Shown: one piece after another, positions 46,701 through 58,115 of the stretch
Position numbering within the stretch: the stretch's first letter is position 1
Layout of the letters: each line of letters starts with the position of its first letter
NCBI GenBank assembly: GCA_030704615.1
Contig: CM060734.1
Coordinates: 27,218,001-27,282,000, forward strand
Length of the DNA stretch: 64,000 bases
Reading direction: 5' to 3'
DNA from: Takakia lepidozioides
Taxonomy: Eukaryota > Streptophyta > Takakiopsida > Takakiales > Takakiaceae
Program-made: the position numbers and the translations under genes
Notes under the pieces: generated by a model
Seen by the model: the letters and a program-made list of their open reading frames with translations, nothing else
Told to the model about the DNA's origin: nothing
Databases searched by the model: none

Positions 46701-47480
46701 TTCTAGGATTTCCATTTCTCCCTCTTTTTCCTCATAGAAATGTGGTGGGTAACTACTTGTTTCCCCCTCAATTGGTGTTGCTGTTACTGCACCACAACAG
46801 ATACCTTTAAAACAACTCAGGCCTCTCAGTTGCATTTCTGCAACCTGCTCCCACTCTGGGTGCGTAGCAAACAGGGTAGCTTCCTGCTCCTCATCAAGTC
46901 CTCCCCTCCAGTCATACTCTCTGACTCCACGAGGACTTCTGGTAGCAGGTAGCCTACTAGATTTCTTAGTGGTGACCTGTATCTTGTGCTTCCCATCATG
47001 CACAGTCAGTAACTGGGAATTCCAGTCATGGAATACCCTGGCATGTTTCAGCCATGGTCGACCCAGCAATAAGGAGTAAGCTTCCATAACATCATCCATT
47101 TTCAACACAGTCATTGTGATCTTAAAGACCATCTTCTGAATCTGTATCTTAACTCCTCTTATCAAGCCTAAAGGCTGTACACTCGTTTGATCTGCCATTG
47201 TTACTGTAAATGGGGCTGGTTTCATGTTACTCAGACCAAGCTTTTGCCTTAATTGGTCTGTCTTAATATTCACTCCTGAGCCTCCATCTATCAGTACATT
47301 AGTCAAGTCTGTGCTTCCAATTCTCAATTGGATTACTGGCGTAGAATCATCAAAGTCCATGTCTGTTTCTTGCCCTTCAGGCTTCACATTATAACTTGTT
47401 ACCTTGCTGCTCAGGTCTGCGTTCTCTGTCACATGAGCAATCTGATTAATTGCTTGATACAGCCTATGCCTACAATGAGG
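43716..47480 (-). pseudogene. pol: Ty3/gypsy element 2: protease, reverse transcriptase, RNase H, integrase
   Basis: Collinear with element 1 (12.5-8.8 kb) and closely similar. Protease (LIDGGSGVNI), linker and the first half of reverse transcriptase are in one frame to 46,095, where a missing base shifts the frame. In the next stretch TGG and CAG codons have become TAG. FLDD, HCDASGEA and VDH follow, then a CAG-to-TAG stop at 45,322-45,324, then RNase H end, integrase zinc region (CKSCDEC) and D,D,E core (LDFVGP, SDQGSHF, GQAEATNK). Similarity to element 1 ends at 43,798. Upstream, the element stops at about 47,480 inside the region before protease, so gag and the 5' LTR are missing. Confidence 0.88.
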
Positions 47481-47482
47481 TG

Positions 47483-48036
47483 AGGTTAGCTATTTCATGA
47501 GCATGAGCGGCATGAGTAGAGTAGCAAGACAATCGGTTTTCATGAGCAGAAGTACAAATTTTGGAAATAAAAAACATTTAAAAATATTATTTTAATGGAA
47601 TGTGTCAGAAAAAAAACAATATAATATTTATTGTTTGAAGGAAAAATTGTAGTTTTGAGAGCCGTGCTCATGATATTTCCTCTTCCGCTCATGCGAATTC
47701 CGAGCGACATCTGCAAAAATGGCGCCGAATTTCGCGGTAATAGGTTTCGAAACCGAAAAAATCTGCGACGTATTTCGCGGTAATAGGTGTACCTGGCGAA
47801 AAATGGTGCCGAATTTCGCAGCTATAGGTCCCAACATGGCAGGTGTGTAAGCCGAAAATTTGGAAATGTGGCGCCGAATTTCAGTACATGGTGCCGGGGA
47901 TTGCACAGATGTTAGGCAGTTATGGGCCATGTAACTGGAAATTCAGCGCCATTTTTCCAGACATCGTTCCCGTGCATGTTGGGACTTAGCCAGTTTTCGG
48001 CCCAAAATAGGGAAATTTGGCGCCATTTTTCCTGAA
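47483..48036. repeat. cluster of GGCGCC palindromes and CATGAGC repeats
   Basis: Between the broken end of gypsy element 2 and the Mutator-like gene. ATGGCGCCGAATTTCGC-type motifs occur at about 47,719, 47,804, 47,868 and 47,887, and their reverse complements (AAATTTGGCGCCATTTTT and a variant) at 47,944 and 48,012. The core TTTGGCGC is the consensus of plant E2F sites. Nearer 47,490-47,690 there are several CATGAGC/GCTCATG copies. No ORF. It may be subterminal DNA of the transposon. Confidence 0.6.
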
Positions 48037-48187
48037 ATGGCCCCACAACTGCTACTGTTGGAACTCAGTTTTCTGGAATATTGCCTGTCTCATTCCTGGA
48101 GTTTTGGGGTGCATTTCATTACAATTCAAAGACTAATGCATCAAAATGCAATTGAAAATATCCATATGGTGGATTCCCTTTGCCCCA

Positions 48188-51100
48188 TCAATGATTTTTG
48201 GAATCCCGGCAGAGGAGTTTGTGCAGCTCGTTCACGCTCAACGCTGGTGCATGAATAAAGTCATCAATAGTCAAGTTCATCTTCAACCTCTTCAGAAAAA
48301 AGAAATACAGATGCTTGCACGGATAATACTTTGAACCATTCTTTGCTTCCATCAACGAGAAGTCTATACAATTGCAAGTGGGCTCCACTCCAATCGTAAT
48401 TGTGTATACGTCGTCGCATACAGCTGAGCCAGCCATTGCCATCCGATAAACATGCCCAAGGCCGGGTGGGGGTACGTCCACGGAGCTCTGAATAGTGCAA
48501 GTCATCCCAAGAGCATTGGCAATCCGAGTCTCATTCAACTTGTTGGGAGGGTGTCATCTCTTCACTCTTCCGAATCGCATTGTGGGATGTGCAGAATTGT
48601 CCAATCCGTTTCTACTAGACCGAGCAGTCTGCAATGGCTGCGTCTGAGGAACAGGAAATGCGTGGGCCAGAACGTCTGTGCGTTGCACCATTTGAAATCC
48701 TGCTGCAGAAACATCATCCGCCTCATTCTGAGAGAGGTTGCAACCCGGTGCAACAGGCTAGACGCCCGGAGGCTCCGGCATTCCCTGAATCCTGTACTTG
48801 GGCTTGCCAAATACACAGGTCATTATGTCGTGCCTACAAAACCAAAACGTCTGTGTTGTGGCGTGAGCAAATGTGGGAATCAAAAATCTGCCGCTGAAAT
48901 AAGGTGCAGGTACAGCACCGTGTGGGTTCCTCCGAATCATCTCACCACAACGTGCTCTCGTATCCACTCGGATGGCGCAACACTTCCCTCGAAATGCTGG
49001 CAATGTCCTTGCAATTCTCCACTGTGACTCCGACACTCTTGTCTCCACAATGGGTATGTTGTATTGCGTTACTACAGATGGCTCGTTATGTTCCTTGGGC
49101 ACGTGCCCTGTGCTCAAAAGAGATGACGATCTTGAACGTGCAGGACTTGCGGTGCTCAACGAGACCTCCTCGGGCAACATCACGGGACCACGAGGGAGCG
49201 TGCGAATATTCTTGTCAGCTCGCCATGAATCCTCTTCTCCGCCAGGTGCCTCGTCAAGTCTTCGTCTCACTGGATGGGTGTGAACATCTCCTTCCAAGTG
49301 TTGGCCTCTTCGAAGTAATGGCGTGTCCCGAAGGCCCTCTCGCAAGGCTGCCGCCCACTTGCAAGGATTCTTCGATCTGGAGGCAGTCCGCATCAGCATT
49401 TCCTGCCTGTCCGGCCCCAAGCCCCACTGTTTCCCTTTCAAGAACTCATTGTACCTGCATTGCTGTATAATTGACCTGACAATGTCCTCCGTTGTGGCAG
49501 TGAGGATGTCCACCAGATGCGCCGCAGAGGAGGCACGCCGGGAAGAATGTACTGATTCGGCCATGTTTGTTGTCGGCATGTCGGTGTCGGAGTCCATACA
49601 CATTTCCTGCACATGCACATGTTGAGGTTACAAGCAAGTTACAAATAACGAGTAGCATAATATTCAACGGGACGCGAATTCGTCCAACTCACCTCCCGCA
49701 TATAGTCGCCGAACTGGAAGAAACGATAATGCCACCATGCTAGCCAACTGACCATTGCTCCCTTGTCTGATTTCTTTACAGCACCTGACGTTGTCCACCA
49801 AGCCCGTATACATGCAAACTGTGTCTCTGCATCATCCAAGGTGGGAGCACGCTTCCATGCAAGACACATGGAACGGTGCTCCTCTCTGAAATCTGGCGCC
49901 ACGAGCCGGGTTGTTTACTGCGACAAGCTCTGCAGAAAATGGAACCCACAAGATCTCTCCTTGCCTTCCATCGGAACATTGGGGTCCTCCCCGTACACCC
50001 TTCGGATGGCAGCCCAACTTGCTTGTGCGTTGTCTGCCATGAAACCACGGAAATTGGGAGGGGGCAATCCCGCCCTGGCCATCTGTTCGTTTATTCCCTG
50101 CCAAAGAAGCATCTCCGATTGTGTGTCCTCTCCTTTCATCTCACAAATAGCAATTGTCATTAGCATCCTGCAGTGGGTATCGTAGACATGTGCAACCATT
50201 GTCACCCACTGGTGATTTGTAATTCGCTTGATATGGTCGAACATGACCCAACCCCATTTGTCATCCGGTCGACCAGTTTGACGCCGCTGCCATGCCCACA
50301 CGTGGACATTTTGAATACGAAACAACGATCTGCCTCAGTCCCTTGTCCAGGAAACCTACTTCCATGAATGTAGTCATATCCACATCGTCGCTTCACCTCC
50401 ATAATGGAGTACATATCCAAGCCACGCCCAATTTTCTGTTTGCAGGAGACAATGTGGTTTCGGACATTTGGTGAACAGACGTGGGACACTGACCCCAGCA
50501 ATGCCTCCATTTCCTTCTCATCGAGAGGAACTCTGTCGGAGCCGTCTTTCGACATAATTCTGGCCAATGCCATCTTATGCTGTATCTGTTTGGGTTTGGC
50601 ACCAGGTCTCAACTTAACCTCCTCCTGAACGAGCTGCTCTGCCTCGTGGGCAGCCTCCCGCGAGTTCCTCCTCGCCAATTTGTGACAATGGGAACCAATG
50701 TGTATGCAAGCTCGTGTGAGGTCAGGGAAACGGTGCAACACATAGAACTGCTTGGCATTACAAACAGACATGCAATGTGGTGGTTCTTTGCAATGCGCAC
50801 ACTTAAATGTGGAGTTTGGAACTTTTCCTGAGCTCGAAATGGTTGATGAGCTGTGCCTGTCCAATCCGTCTCGTTCCTGTGACCTCTGGATTTAAAGTGG
50901 AAGCAAGTTGGGGAGAAACACCGCAACGCGCCCGCACAAACAACGTAGCGCACCCAGCACACCATCGAGCATCTTCATGCTGGTGGTTTTGGTGACGCAC
51001 CAAGGATGACTGTCATGTTTCCTATCCATATCTGTCAACATTCCGGACGCCCTGGAATAGTCCGTTTGAGGAGGGAACTCAAAGAACATATTACCGTCGA

Positions 51101-51676
51101 CGTCTGCGGGAAGGCATGTAACGGATTTAATTGTCGAACTGCTGTGTTCGTGCTGGGAATATGACTCCCTTGTCCGCTGATGTCCATTGAGGACTTGCCT
51201 GATCTCCAGGATGATCTCGGAACTTCCATGACCTCATCGGAGTCAGACAGGTTGTGAACAACCCGGTTCTCGCTCGTCTTCATTGATGGGTTCGGCTCTA
51301 GATCTATTTCGTTGCGGACTTCTCTCTTTGAGGTACCCACTCTCTGATTCGCGGATTGTTTCGTGGAAGGCACCAGGATAGAAGGCGCATTTGGCGGGCA
51401 AATGAAGTCCCCAACAGCCCTGTATATGACGCTGTCCGATGGTGGAACTCGCCATTCCCTGCCGTCGCCAAAATCATCGTGGAGCACAACAATACTTTCG
51501 ACTACAACTCCGTTTGAATCCTTCCTTTCCTCCTCCAAAAATACCGACCCCAATTTCAGGTGGTATCGAGCGCAGAGATATTTCTCCATCACCCGGCAGA
51601 TCTCCCCTCTCCACAGAAATGTAGCTCTATGCTCGTGAGGAGGGCAGTACACTATAGCGCTCGGGTTTTCTGCCAT
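48188..51676 (-). pseudogene. Mutator-like (MULE) transposase gene, probably spliced, decayed
   Basis: Starting MAENPSAIVYCPP at 51,676, minus-strand stretches run to 48,188. A Cys-rich region (KCAHCKEPPHC) and a basic helix lie at 50,800-50,600. The core at 50,325-49,915 has WGWVMFDHIKRITN, MVAHVYD, and FMADNAQASWAAIRRVYG with FHFLQSL, as in MULE transposases. TNMAESVHSS begins the next part (49,590), after a likely acceptor ending TGCAG. The C-terminal stretch has a SWIM zinc finger, CNC...CKH, at about 48,330-48,260. Stops at 50,892 and 49,915 and a frame change near 50,300 break it. Some breaks may be introns. Confidence 0.68.
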
Positions 51677-51744
51677 GGGAGATGTGCACACAAGACTGCC
51701 AGGACGGCGTTCGGACAAGCGCCCTGGGAGAAGGGGGGATCGAG

Positions 51745-52930
51745 GCAGAGGAGTATGTCAAGACATGCACCACATGCCAACAAAACCGGAGCGAGTACAA
51801 AAAGCAAGCGGGGCTGTTACAACCCTTGCCGATTCCAGAGGGGACTTGGGAAAGCGTCTCGATGGATTTCATGACTACTATGCCGCTGTCAAAAGGATTT
51901 GATGCAATCATGGTGGTGGTAGATAGGTTCAGTAAAATGGGCCATTTCATCCCCACCAAGGAGACGGCAACGGCGCAGGAGACAGGGCGACTTTACTTCG
52001 CCCACGTCTTAAAGCATCATGGAGTCCCGAAGGATATTGTCTCGGACCGCGATCCAAAGTTTACGAGTAAATTCTGGAGAGCACTTTGGAAGAAGATGGG
52101 GACGAGGCTGAAGATGAGCACCGCCTTCCGACCTACGACGGACGGCCAAACGGAAAGAGTGAATTCCGTAGTGAAGCAATTCTTGCGGAATTACGTGTCG
52201 GCAAACCAATCAGACTGGATGGAACACTTAGACGCGGCAGAGTTCTGTTATAATAACACAGAACACTCCGCAACGGGAGTTTCCCCTTTCGTGTTGGTCT
52301 ATGGAAAAGCACCTCTGGTGCCGACAAGTTGGGCCGCCCAGGACGTTGAGGAACCGGCAGTAGCGGCGGTACTGGAAGAACGCGAGCGTTTGTTGAAGCT
52401 CGCAAAGTACAATATTGCCAAAGCTAGGAAACGGTATGAAAGGCAGGCGAATCGGAAGCGGAGGGAAGTGAAGTTTGAGGCAGGCACAGAGGTCTGGTTG
52501 AACATCAAGAATTTCCCGACTACCTCCGGAAGTGAGTCCGAAGTTCGTGCCTCCGTATGCGGGACCCTTTCGCATTCGGAAGGTTATGAATGAGGATGTG
52601 TATGAATTGGAGCTGCCGGCAAACAGCAAGGTGCACCTTGTATTCCATGTCTCCCTTTTGAAGCCTTACTTCAAAGATGAAGCGCGTCCGAATCGGCATC
52701 AAGTGTTGCGTCCGCTACCTATGCTGTTGGATCATGAAAATGAACCTGAGTACGAGGTGGAGGCAATACTTAAGTCGAGGAGGTTCAGGAACCGAGAAAC
52801 GGAGTATCTCGTCAAATGGAAGGGCTATCATCATGTGGAGGCATCTTGGGTGCGTGCCTCAGAAATGGGAAACGCATCCGAGGCGGTTGCAGCTTTCGAA
52901 GGGCGACCTCAAAAGCGGAAGAAGCGTTGA
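51745..52930 (+). pseudogene. pol: chromodomain Ty3/gypsy (chromovirus): integrase and chromodomain, 5' truncated
   Basis: Only the last part of pol remains. From EEYVKTCTTCQQN (the CC half of the integrase zinc site) the frame has the D,D,E residues in SMDFMTTMP, SDRDPKF and TDGQTERVN. A frame change near 52,540 joins PYAGPFRIRKV and FHVSLLKPYF. The C-terminus is a chromodomain: YEVEAILKSRR, EYLVKWKGYHH, SWVRASEM. The piece abuts the start of the MULE gene at its left, with no gag, reverse transcriptase or 5' LTR. Confidence 0.88.
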
Positions 52931-52951
52931 TGGGGACATCAACCTTGGAGC

Positions 52952-52963
52952 GTGGGGGAGGAA
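52952..52963 (+). other. polypurine tract of the chromovirus
   Basis: GTGGGGGAGGAA, one base before the TG that opens the LTR at 52,965 and about 20 bases after the end of the coding frame. Confidence 0.7.
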
Positions 52964-52964
52964 A

Positions 52965-54569
52965 TGCATGCTTAGCCCGGTTTAGCTAGCTCAGGAATCC
53001 GATTGCAAAAACTTGTATTGTACCAAAAAAAAAAAAAATGTTATAAAGGAAATGGGTTCCAAATATTGTGCGTCCTATTGTGTTTGGAATGGTGATGCAT
53101 GGTGTGGTTGGCTAGTGTGTAGAATGCATGCTAGCTTACAAAAGTGGGAGAGGTAAATTGGGTTAATCGTGTGTTTACGCAGTGCCGAAATCGGGTGACT
53201 CCCATCCAAGGGGCAAGGAAACTTGCGCCTTATTTGGGAGTTCACATGCTAGTGCGCACTTGGCGCGTGCGCGTACTATAACTGCGCTACCGAGGGGGGT
53301 GCCTTGTAGTGCGGGCTAACGCGGAAGCTACGTGCTTCCGTTCACGTACTATAATCGTGTAGCCTCAGGACGAAGTCGTAGTGCGGCTTTGGCGTGATCC
53401 CGTACCTCAGGCCAGCATTCCAAGGCGGACCCAATTGTAGTGATTGGGGCGCACGGTTGGTTCAAGGTTATCTTCCTAGTCAAAGAGGGTTCCAGGTGAA
53501 CCCTTGCTCAAGGTGATGCCAAAAGCGGCATCATGAGCGATCGCAAGCAATGTTGTTGCAGTAAGGCGATTCGATCCTCGGGGAGGATCGTTCCTTGGCC
53601 TTGAAGTAGGCCAAGAAGAGTGCACTGGGAGGAGCTTGAGAGGCTCCACCCTTGGCTGGGACTTGGAGGAAGTCGGCCGAACTAGCTAGTGGAGAGTAGA
53701 GTCAAGTGTGGGGTTTGGTTCTTTGCCATGGGACGCCATGGTGCGGAAACAAACTCCTTGATGTGGGACGCCACAACTTGGATGTTCATTTCTACAAAAT
53801 GGACAAGTCGATGAGGACATCGACTCCCTGTTGGTAGGGGTGTGTGTCGCGGCCCTTTGCCTTGAGGGCAGGGGGTCGGGACACATGAGGGGCTGCCCCT
53901 GTGGTGGGGGCAGCGGCAGCGATAGGTATGGGGGCTGAGGCACCCTTGAGTGCCCAAGGCACTCAGGGAAGCGGAGGCGCTCACTAGGTGGAGCCCCGCA
54001 CACCGGGTTGCGGTGGGGGTGGCTCCACAAGGGGTGGTGGTAGCTTAGTGGGACTTAGTGGGGGTGGCATAGGACTCACCATGGGGGCGGAGACCTTGTG
54101 GTGGGAGTCGTGGGGAGTCTTGGGACTCATCACGGTCCATAGGGGCCGTGGTGAGCGGGCCAAGACTCACCGCGACTCACCACCGGGAATCGAGGGTCTT
54201 CGTGGTGGTTCGCCATAAAATGGCATGGCTGGTTGTGAAACCCCCGCGGACAGCTACAGAAGTATATATAGGGAGTAGTAACCCCGAGAACGGTGCAAGC
54301 CCGTTGGTGACCAAAAACTAGTGAGTAAGCGAGCGAGCCGGAAAGCGACCAAAGAGTGGGGAGCTGTTCCGGACTGCCAACTACCAAAGGGAATTCCACT
54401 AGGCCCAAATAGGTGGAGGGTCTTTCGGGAGAGCGTAGGGGGGACCGTTATGTCCCGGTGAGCAGCCGAAGCTCCAAGTTGGCCCGGCGGCCGGTTGGGA
54501 GTCAGGCGCGCGCATCAAAGCGAGTAACTATGACATGAGGGGGAGCTTACCGAAGTGAGGTGCGCGACA
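52965..54569 (+). repeat. 3' LTR of the chromovirus, about 1.6 kb
   Basis: Begins TGCATGC after the polypurine tract and ends GCGCGACA at 54,569. The right border is supported by the sequence that follows: TTTCCAGCCCC at 54,570 is preceded by unrelated sequence at 57,908, so 54,569/54,570 is an insertion junction. A TATATATA box lies at 54,263-54,270. Two CGTACTATAA copies sit at about 53,273 and 53,344, in a duplicated CGC-rich stretch. Small ORFs across the LTR have no support. Confidence 0.75.
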
Positions 54570-54611
54570 TTTCCAGCCCCTATGGCATAACTATCCAGGG
54601 TTTGGAATCTA

Positions 54612-54772
54612 CTTTGAAGAGGGAGAAACCTTATGAAGGGGTCTGGTATGCACTCCTTTACGGGGTGAGTGCATACTACACTCACTCTATAAGGGACTGC
54701 CATACCAGGGGCTGGTTGGTGGGTGCCCCCTCTCTCCCTCTGTCTCCCTCCATCCTTGGAATTGGCCGGTTT
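54612..54772. repeat. compound hairpin D, copy 3
   Basis: Same unit as at 8,645-8,800, in the left direct repeat of element R copy 2. A few changes such as CATACTACAC leave the inner stem largely paired. Confidence 0.8.
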
Positions 54773-54789
54773 TATCAGTGTTAATTTCC

Positions 54790-55400
54790 TATGTTTTCAT
54801 CCATACCGGATGGACTCTGGCAGTTTTTTCACCCGTCCTATAATGATTTTTCATCCATACCAGATGAACTACCAGGGTGGACACTGAATTACCTCTAACA
54901 TGAGTCTCTGATTTTTCATTCCACTTTTATTGACTTTCATCCATACCGGATGAGTCACCAGAGAATGAGGAATTACCTCTGTGGGGGTTGCCACTGGCAT
55001 CATATTTTCCATCCATACCGGATTAAAAATGCCAGGATATTAATTTTTTCATTCCTCTTTTATTGCTTTTTCATCCGTACTGGATGAGGCATTTTTGGGA
55101 TGTGGAATTACCTGTAAGGATGTAAAACCGATGCCTTGGATGTTATTTCCTGTTTTTTCATCCTATTGCTGGACTTTTTCCAACGGATGAACTCAATTAA
55201 TTTTTTTCATCTGAACCGGATGAAGTGTACAGCTTTTGATGGCCCTGGACTGATATTAATTACCCCCAATTATGGTTAGTTAAGTTGTGAAACCCTAACC
55301 CCTACCCTAAAACCTACCGTTTAACATGCTACGGATAAAATCCGTCGGGTTTTAAAGGATGTGGTGTTGATTATTCATCCTGCACGGATGAAAAATCGGG
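54790..55400. repeat. cluster of TTCATCCATACCGGATGAA hairpins
   Basis: About eight palindromes of the form TTTCATCC, 2-6 nt, GGATGAA (near 54,800, 54,860, 54,945, 55,015, 55,075, 55,170, 55,215 and 55,380), in A/T-rich surroundings. The first five recur in the right direct repeat at 58,130-58,417 and, diverged, at 37,350-37,590. Confidence 0.78.
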
Positions 55401-57947
55401 CAAGAGCCCTAGGATGTCTCTCCCGCCGTCAGAAGCACGAGCAGTGCTTCTGAGCTCGTGGGAAGAGCGTTATGGCGTCTGCGTTTTGCTGCTACCCTGT
55501 TTGCTGCATCGTACCCGTGCTGGGCGATCTCCTGGGGATGCGCAATGGCGGCGCTTTGTTTTTTCTTACAGGCGGGAGACAATGCTGTGAATGCATCGTC
55601 TCTTTCCCTCCTGTGGCTTTTAATTTTTGCAGCGGCGCTTGTGTGGGGAAGTATCTCTCTCTCCCTTCTTAAACCTAGCAAGTGTGCTTGTATGCTTCAC
55701 TTCTCCTTTGCTTTGCTAGAGGTGGCTTGCTGGTGGTGATGGCGCACAGTTCTCTTCCCCAATCGCTCAAGGTGCTTTTGGTGATTAGGGTTCCTTTTGT
55801 TTTATGTCTTTCTCTCTCGTTTTTGAGGTTCTTAGTTGACATCGATGACAAGTATAGGGGTCTGTGATTCACCTGGGGTTCCACAATCCTCACTAACCTG
55901 TTGGTTTTTGTGGGGGCTTGTGATGGGACCAAGTGAGGATCCATACTTGCTTTGAATTCTCTTGAGCTTGCAGATATGGATGTGGGCAAAGGGAGCCTAT
56001 TGTGTATGGCGTCTTGACGTGGCTGCTGCCTGCAGCCCCGATTTTGGCCCGCTTGCTCCTGGTTTGGCATGCTGAGGCTTACTTTTGACTTATGTTTTGC
56101 TGCTTTTGATGGAGCATCTCGGCCTGGCAGGCCTGTCTCTTGAAGCCCAACATCTGGACCTTACCTTGTCTTGTAATCTTTGATAGCGGTGCCTGTGGAT
56201 TATTAAGCTAGGTACTGTTTTGGCCTTAAAGAGGAGGTCAGTTTTATGGGTAAGGCCTCAGTGGCTATTAGGTTCTAAGGAAGAGGAGGCCCTGATTTTT
56301 AAGATGGCAACCTGATAAGGCACTGACATGCCTCTTTCAGACCTGAATTTGGTGTGGAATGGAGCATAGTGAGGTTTATTTGCAAACCCTGGCATAAGCC
56401 TGCTGGAAAACAGTGTTGGTAAGCTCTACTGGACCTTTGCCAAAAGTTATTAGCCTTGTATTGCCATTAGGCCAGTTGCCTGCAATGTATGGATTATTTT
56501 TTGGCCAAGACGGCTTGGTGCCGGGCACTCAAGATGTTTGTGTGTCCATGTCTTGAATCTGTAATATGGTAGGCCATTTTTCCATTCCCAAGATGCCTTG
56601 CATGATGCATGTCTTGGGGCAATTATGAATGGTATAGAATGGGGCTGCAATTTGTCTTGTCATGCCCAAGAGGGTTACTTGGTTGCATGTTTGGAAACTG
56701 AAAAAACTGCAGGCTGGTCCATCAAGATGCTTGTGTATACATGTCTCGAATCTATAGTATGACAGGCTGGCCTTGCATGATGCATGTCTTGGGGTAATTA
56801 CAAATGGTAAAGAATGAGGCTGCAATATGCTTTGTCATGCCCAAGAGGGTTACTTGGTTGCATGCTTGGAATTTGCCCAAACTGTAGGCTGGTCCATCAA
56901 GATGCTTGTGTGTACATATCTTGAATCTATAATATGGCAGGTTGTTCTTACTTGCCCAAGATGCCTTGCATGATGCATGTCTTGGGGTAATACTGATAAG
57001 GTAGGCTGCAAATTAAATTTTGTCATACCCAAGATGTTTGCTTGAAGGGCATGTCTTGATTCTGTAATATTGCAGGTTGGCTTCACATACACAAGATGTT
57101 TTGCTCTAGAATGCATGTCTTGTTGTAATTATGATGCCAGGAAAGGGTATGACAGGCTGCATCAATCTGATTTTTCAGTACACAAGATGTTTGCTTATAT
57201 GCTTGTCTTGTTGTCATGACCTGTTTATAAACAAACCCCGCTCTCCCACCCTGTTTTATCATGTATGATTGGGTGAAATCAATTGGGAAGTCATGACTAG
57301 AATGGAAGTGTTAGATGGTGCCCTGTTTATGGGCTGTTTATGTCTTTAATTGACAATGACCCTAGTAGGGTCTTGTCCATGTCTTGACATGACATGAATA
57401 TCTTCCCACTCTTCATTTCCCAGTGTACTTGTTGGTTCTTGTACACACCATCTACCACTTTCCTTTCTGGTTATTTCTTCATCATGTTGATATACTAACA
57501 TGGTTTTTTTCTGGCCTGGCAAAAGGTCCCTCCATGACAAAGATATGGAGCAATGACCTTCATAAGGTATGTCCTCAAGCAAAAACTTGTTGGTGAAATT
57601 AAGCACGGAGGTCTTTAAGATAAGCATAGTGCTTTCGAGTGTTGTCTTCATACTGATATATTGAGAGAGGCTTTGCTCTATGTAGCACCACTAAGCAAAT
57701 ATGCATATGTAATATGCTATGTGCTTATCATACCTTTGGAAAAACTGGCCTTAAAACTAGGATGGTGTATAGATGGGCAGCAAGTTGCTACCATCCTGCG
57801 TTACACTTGTTTGGACGGGTTTGTCTCGTGTTCTCTTATCCCTTTTTGCTGATCCATGACACCCAATTATTGGTCCTTAAACAAGGAAAGGCAAGGAAGT
57901 AGGCCTTTCCAGCCCCTATGGCATAACTATCCAGGGTTTGGACTCTC

Positions 57948-58115
57948 CTTTGAAGAGGGAGAAACCTTATGAAGGGGTCTGGTATGCACTCTTTTACGGG
58001 GTGAGTGCATACCACACTCACTCCATAAGGGACTGCCATACCAGGGGCTGGTTGGTGGGTGCCCCCTCTCTCCCTCTGTCTCCCTCAATCCTTGGAATTG
58101 GCCGGTTTTATCAGT
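57948..58115. repeat. compound hairpin D, copy 4
   Basis: Same unit as the other three D copies, in the right direct repeat of element R copy 2. Confidence 0.8.

Noticed and set aside
52965-54569. Small ORFs within the chromovirus LTR as genes
   Set aside because: They lie in a non-coding LTR with a TATA box and lack recognisable domains.
55472-55672. 66-codon Cys-rich ORF in element R copy 2 as a small secreted protein
   Set aside because: The frame is not preserved in copy 1, where its start is missing, and no other support was seen.
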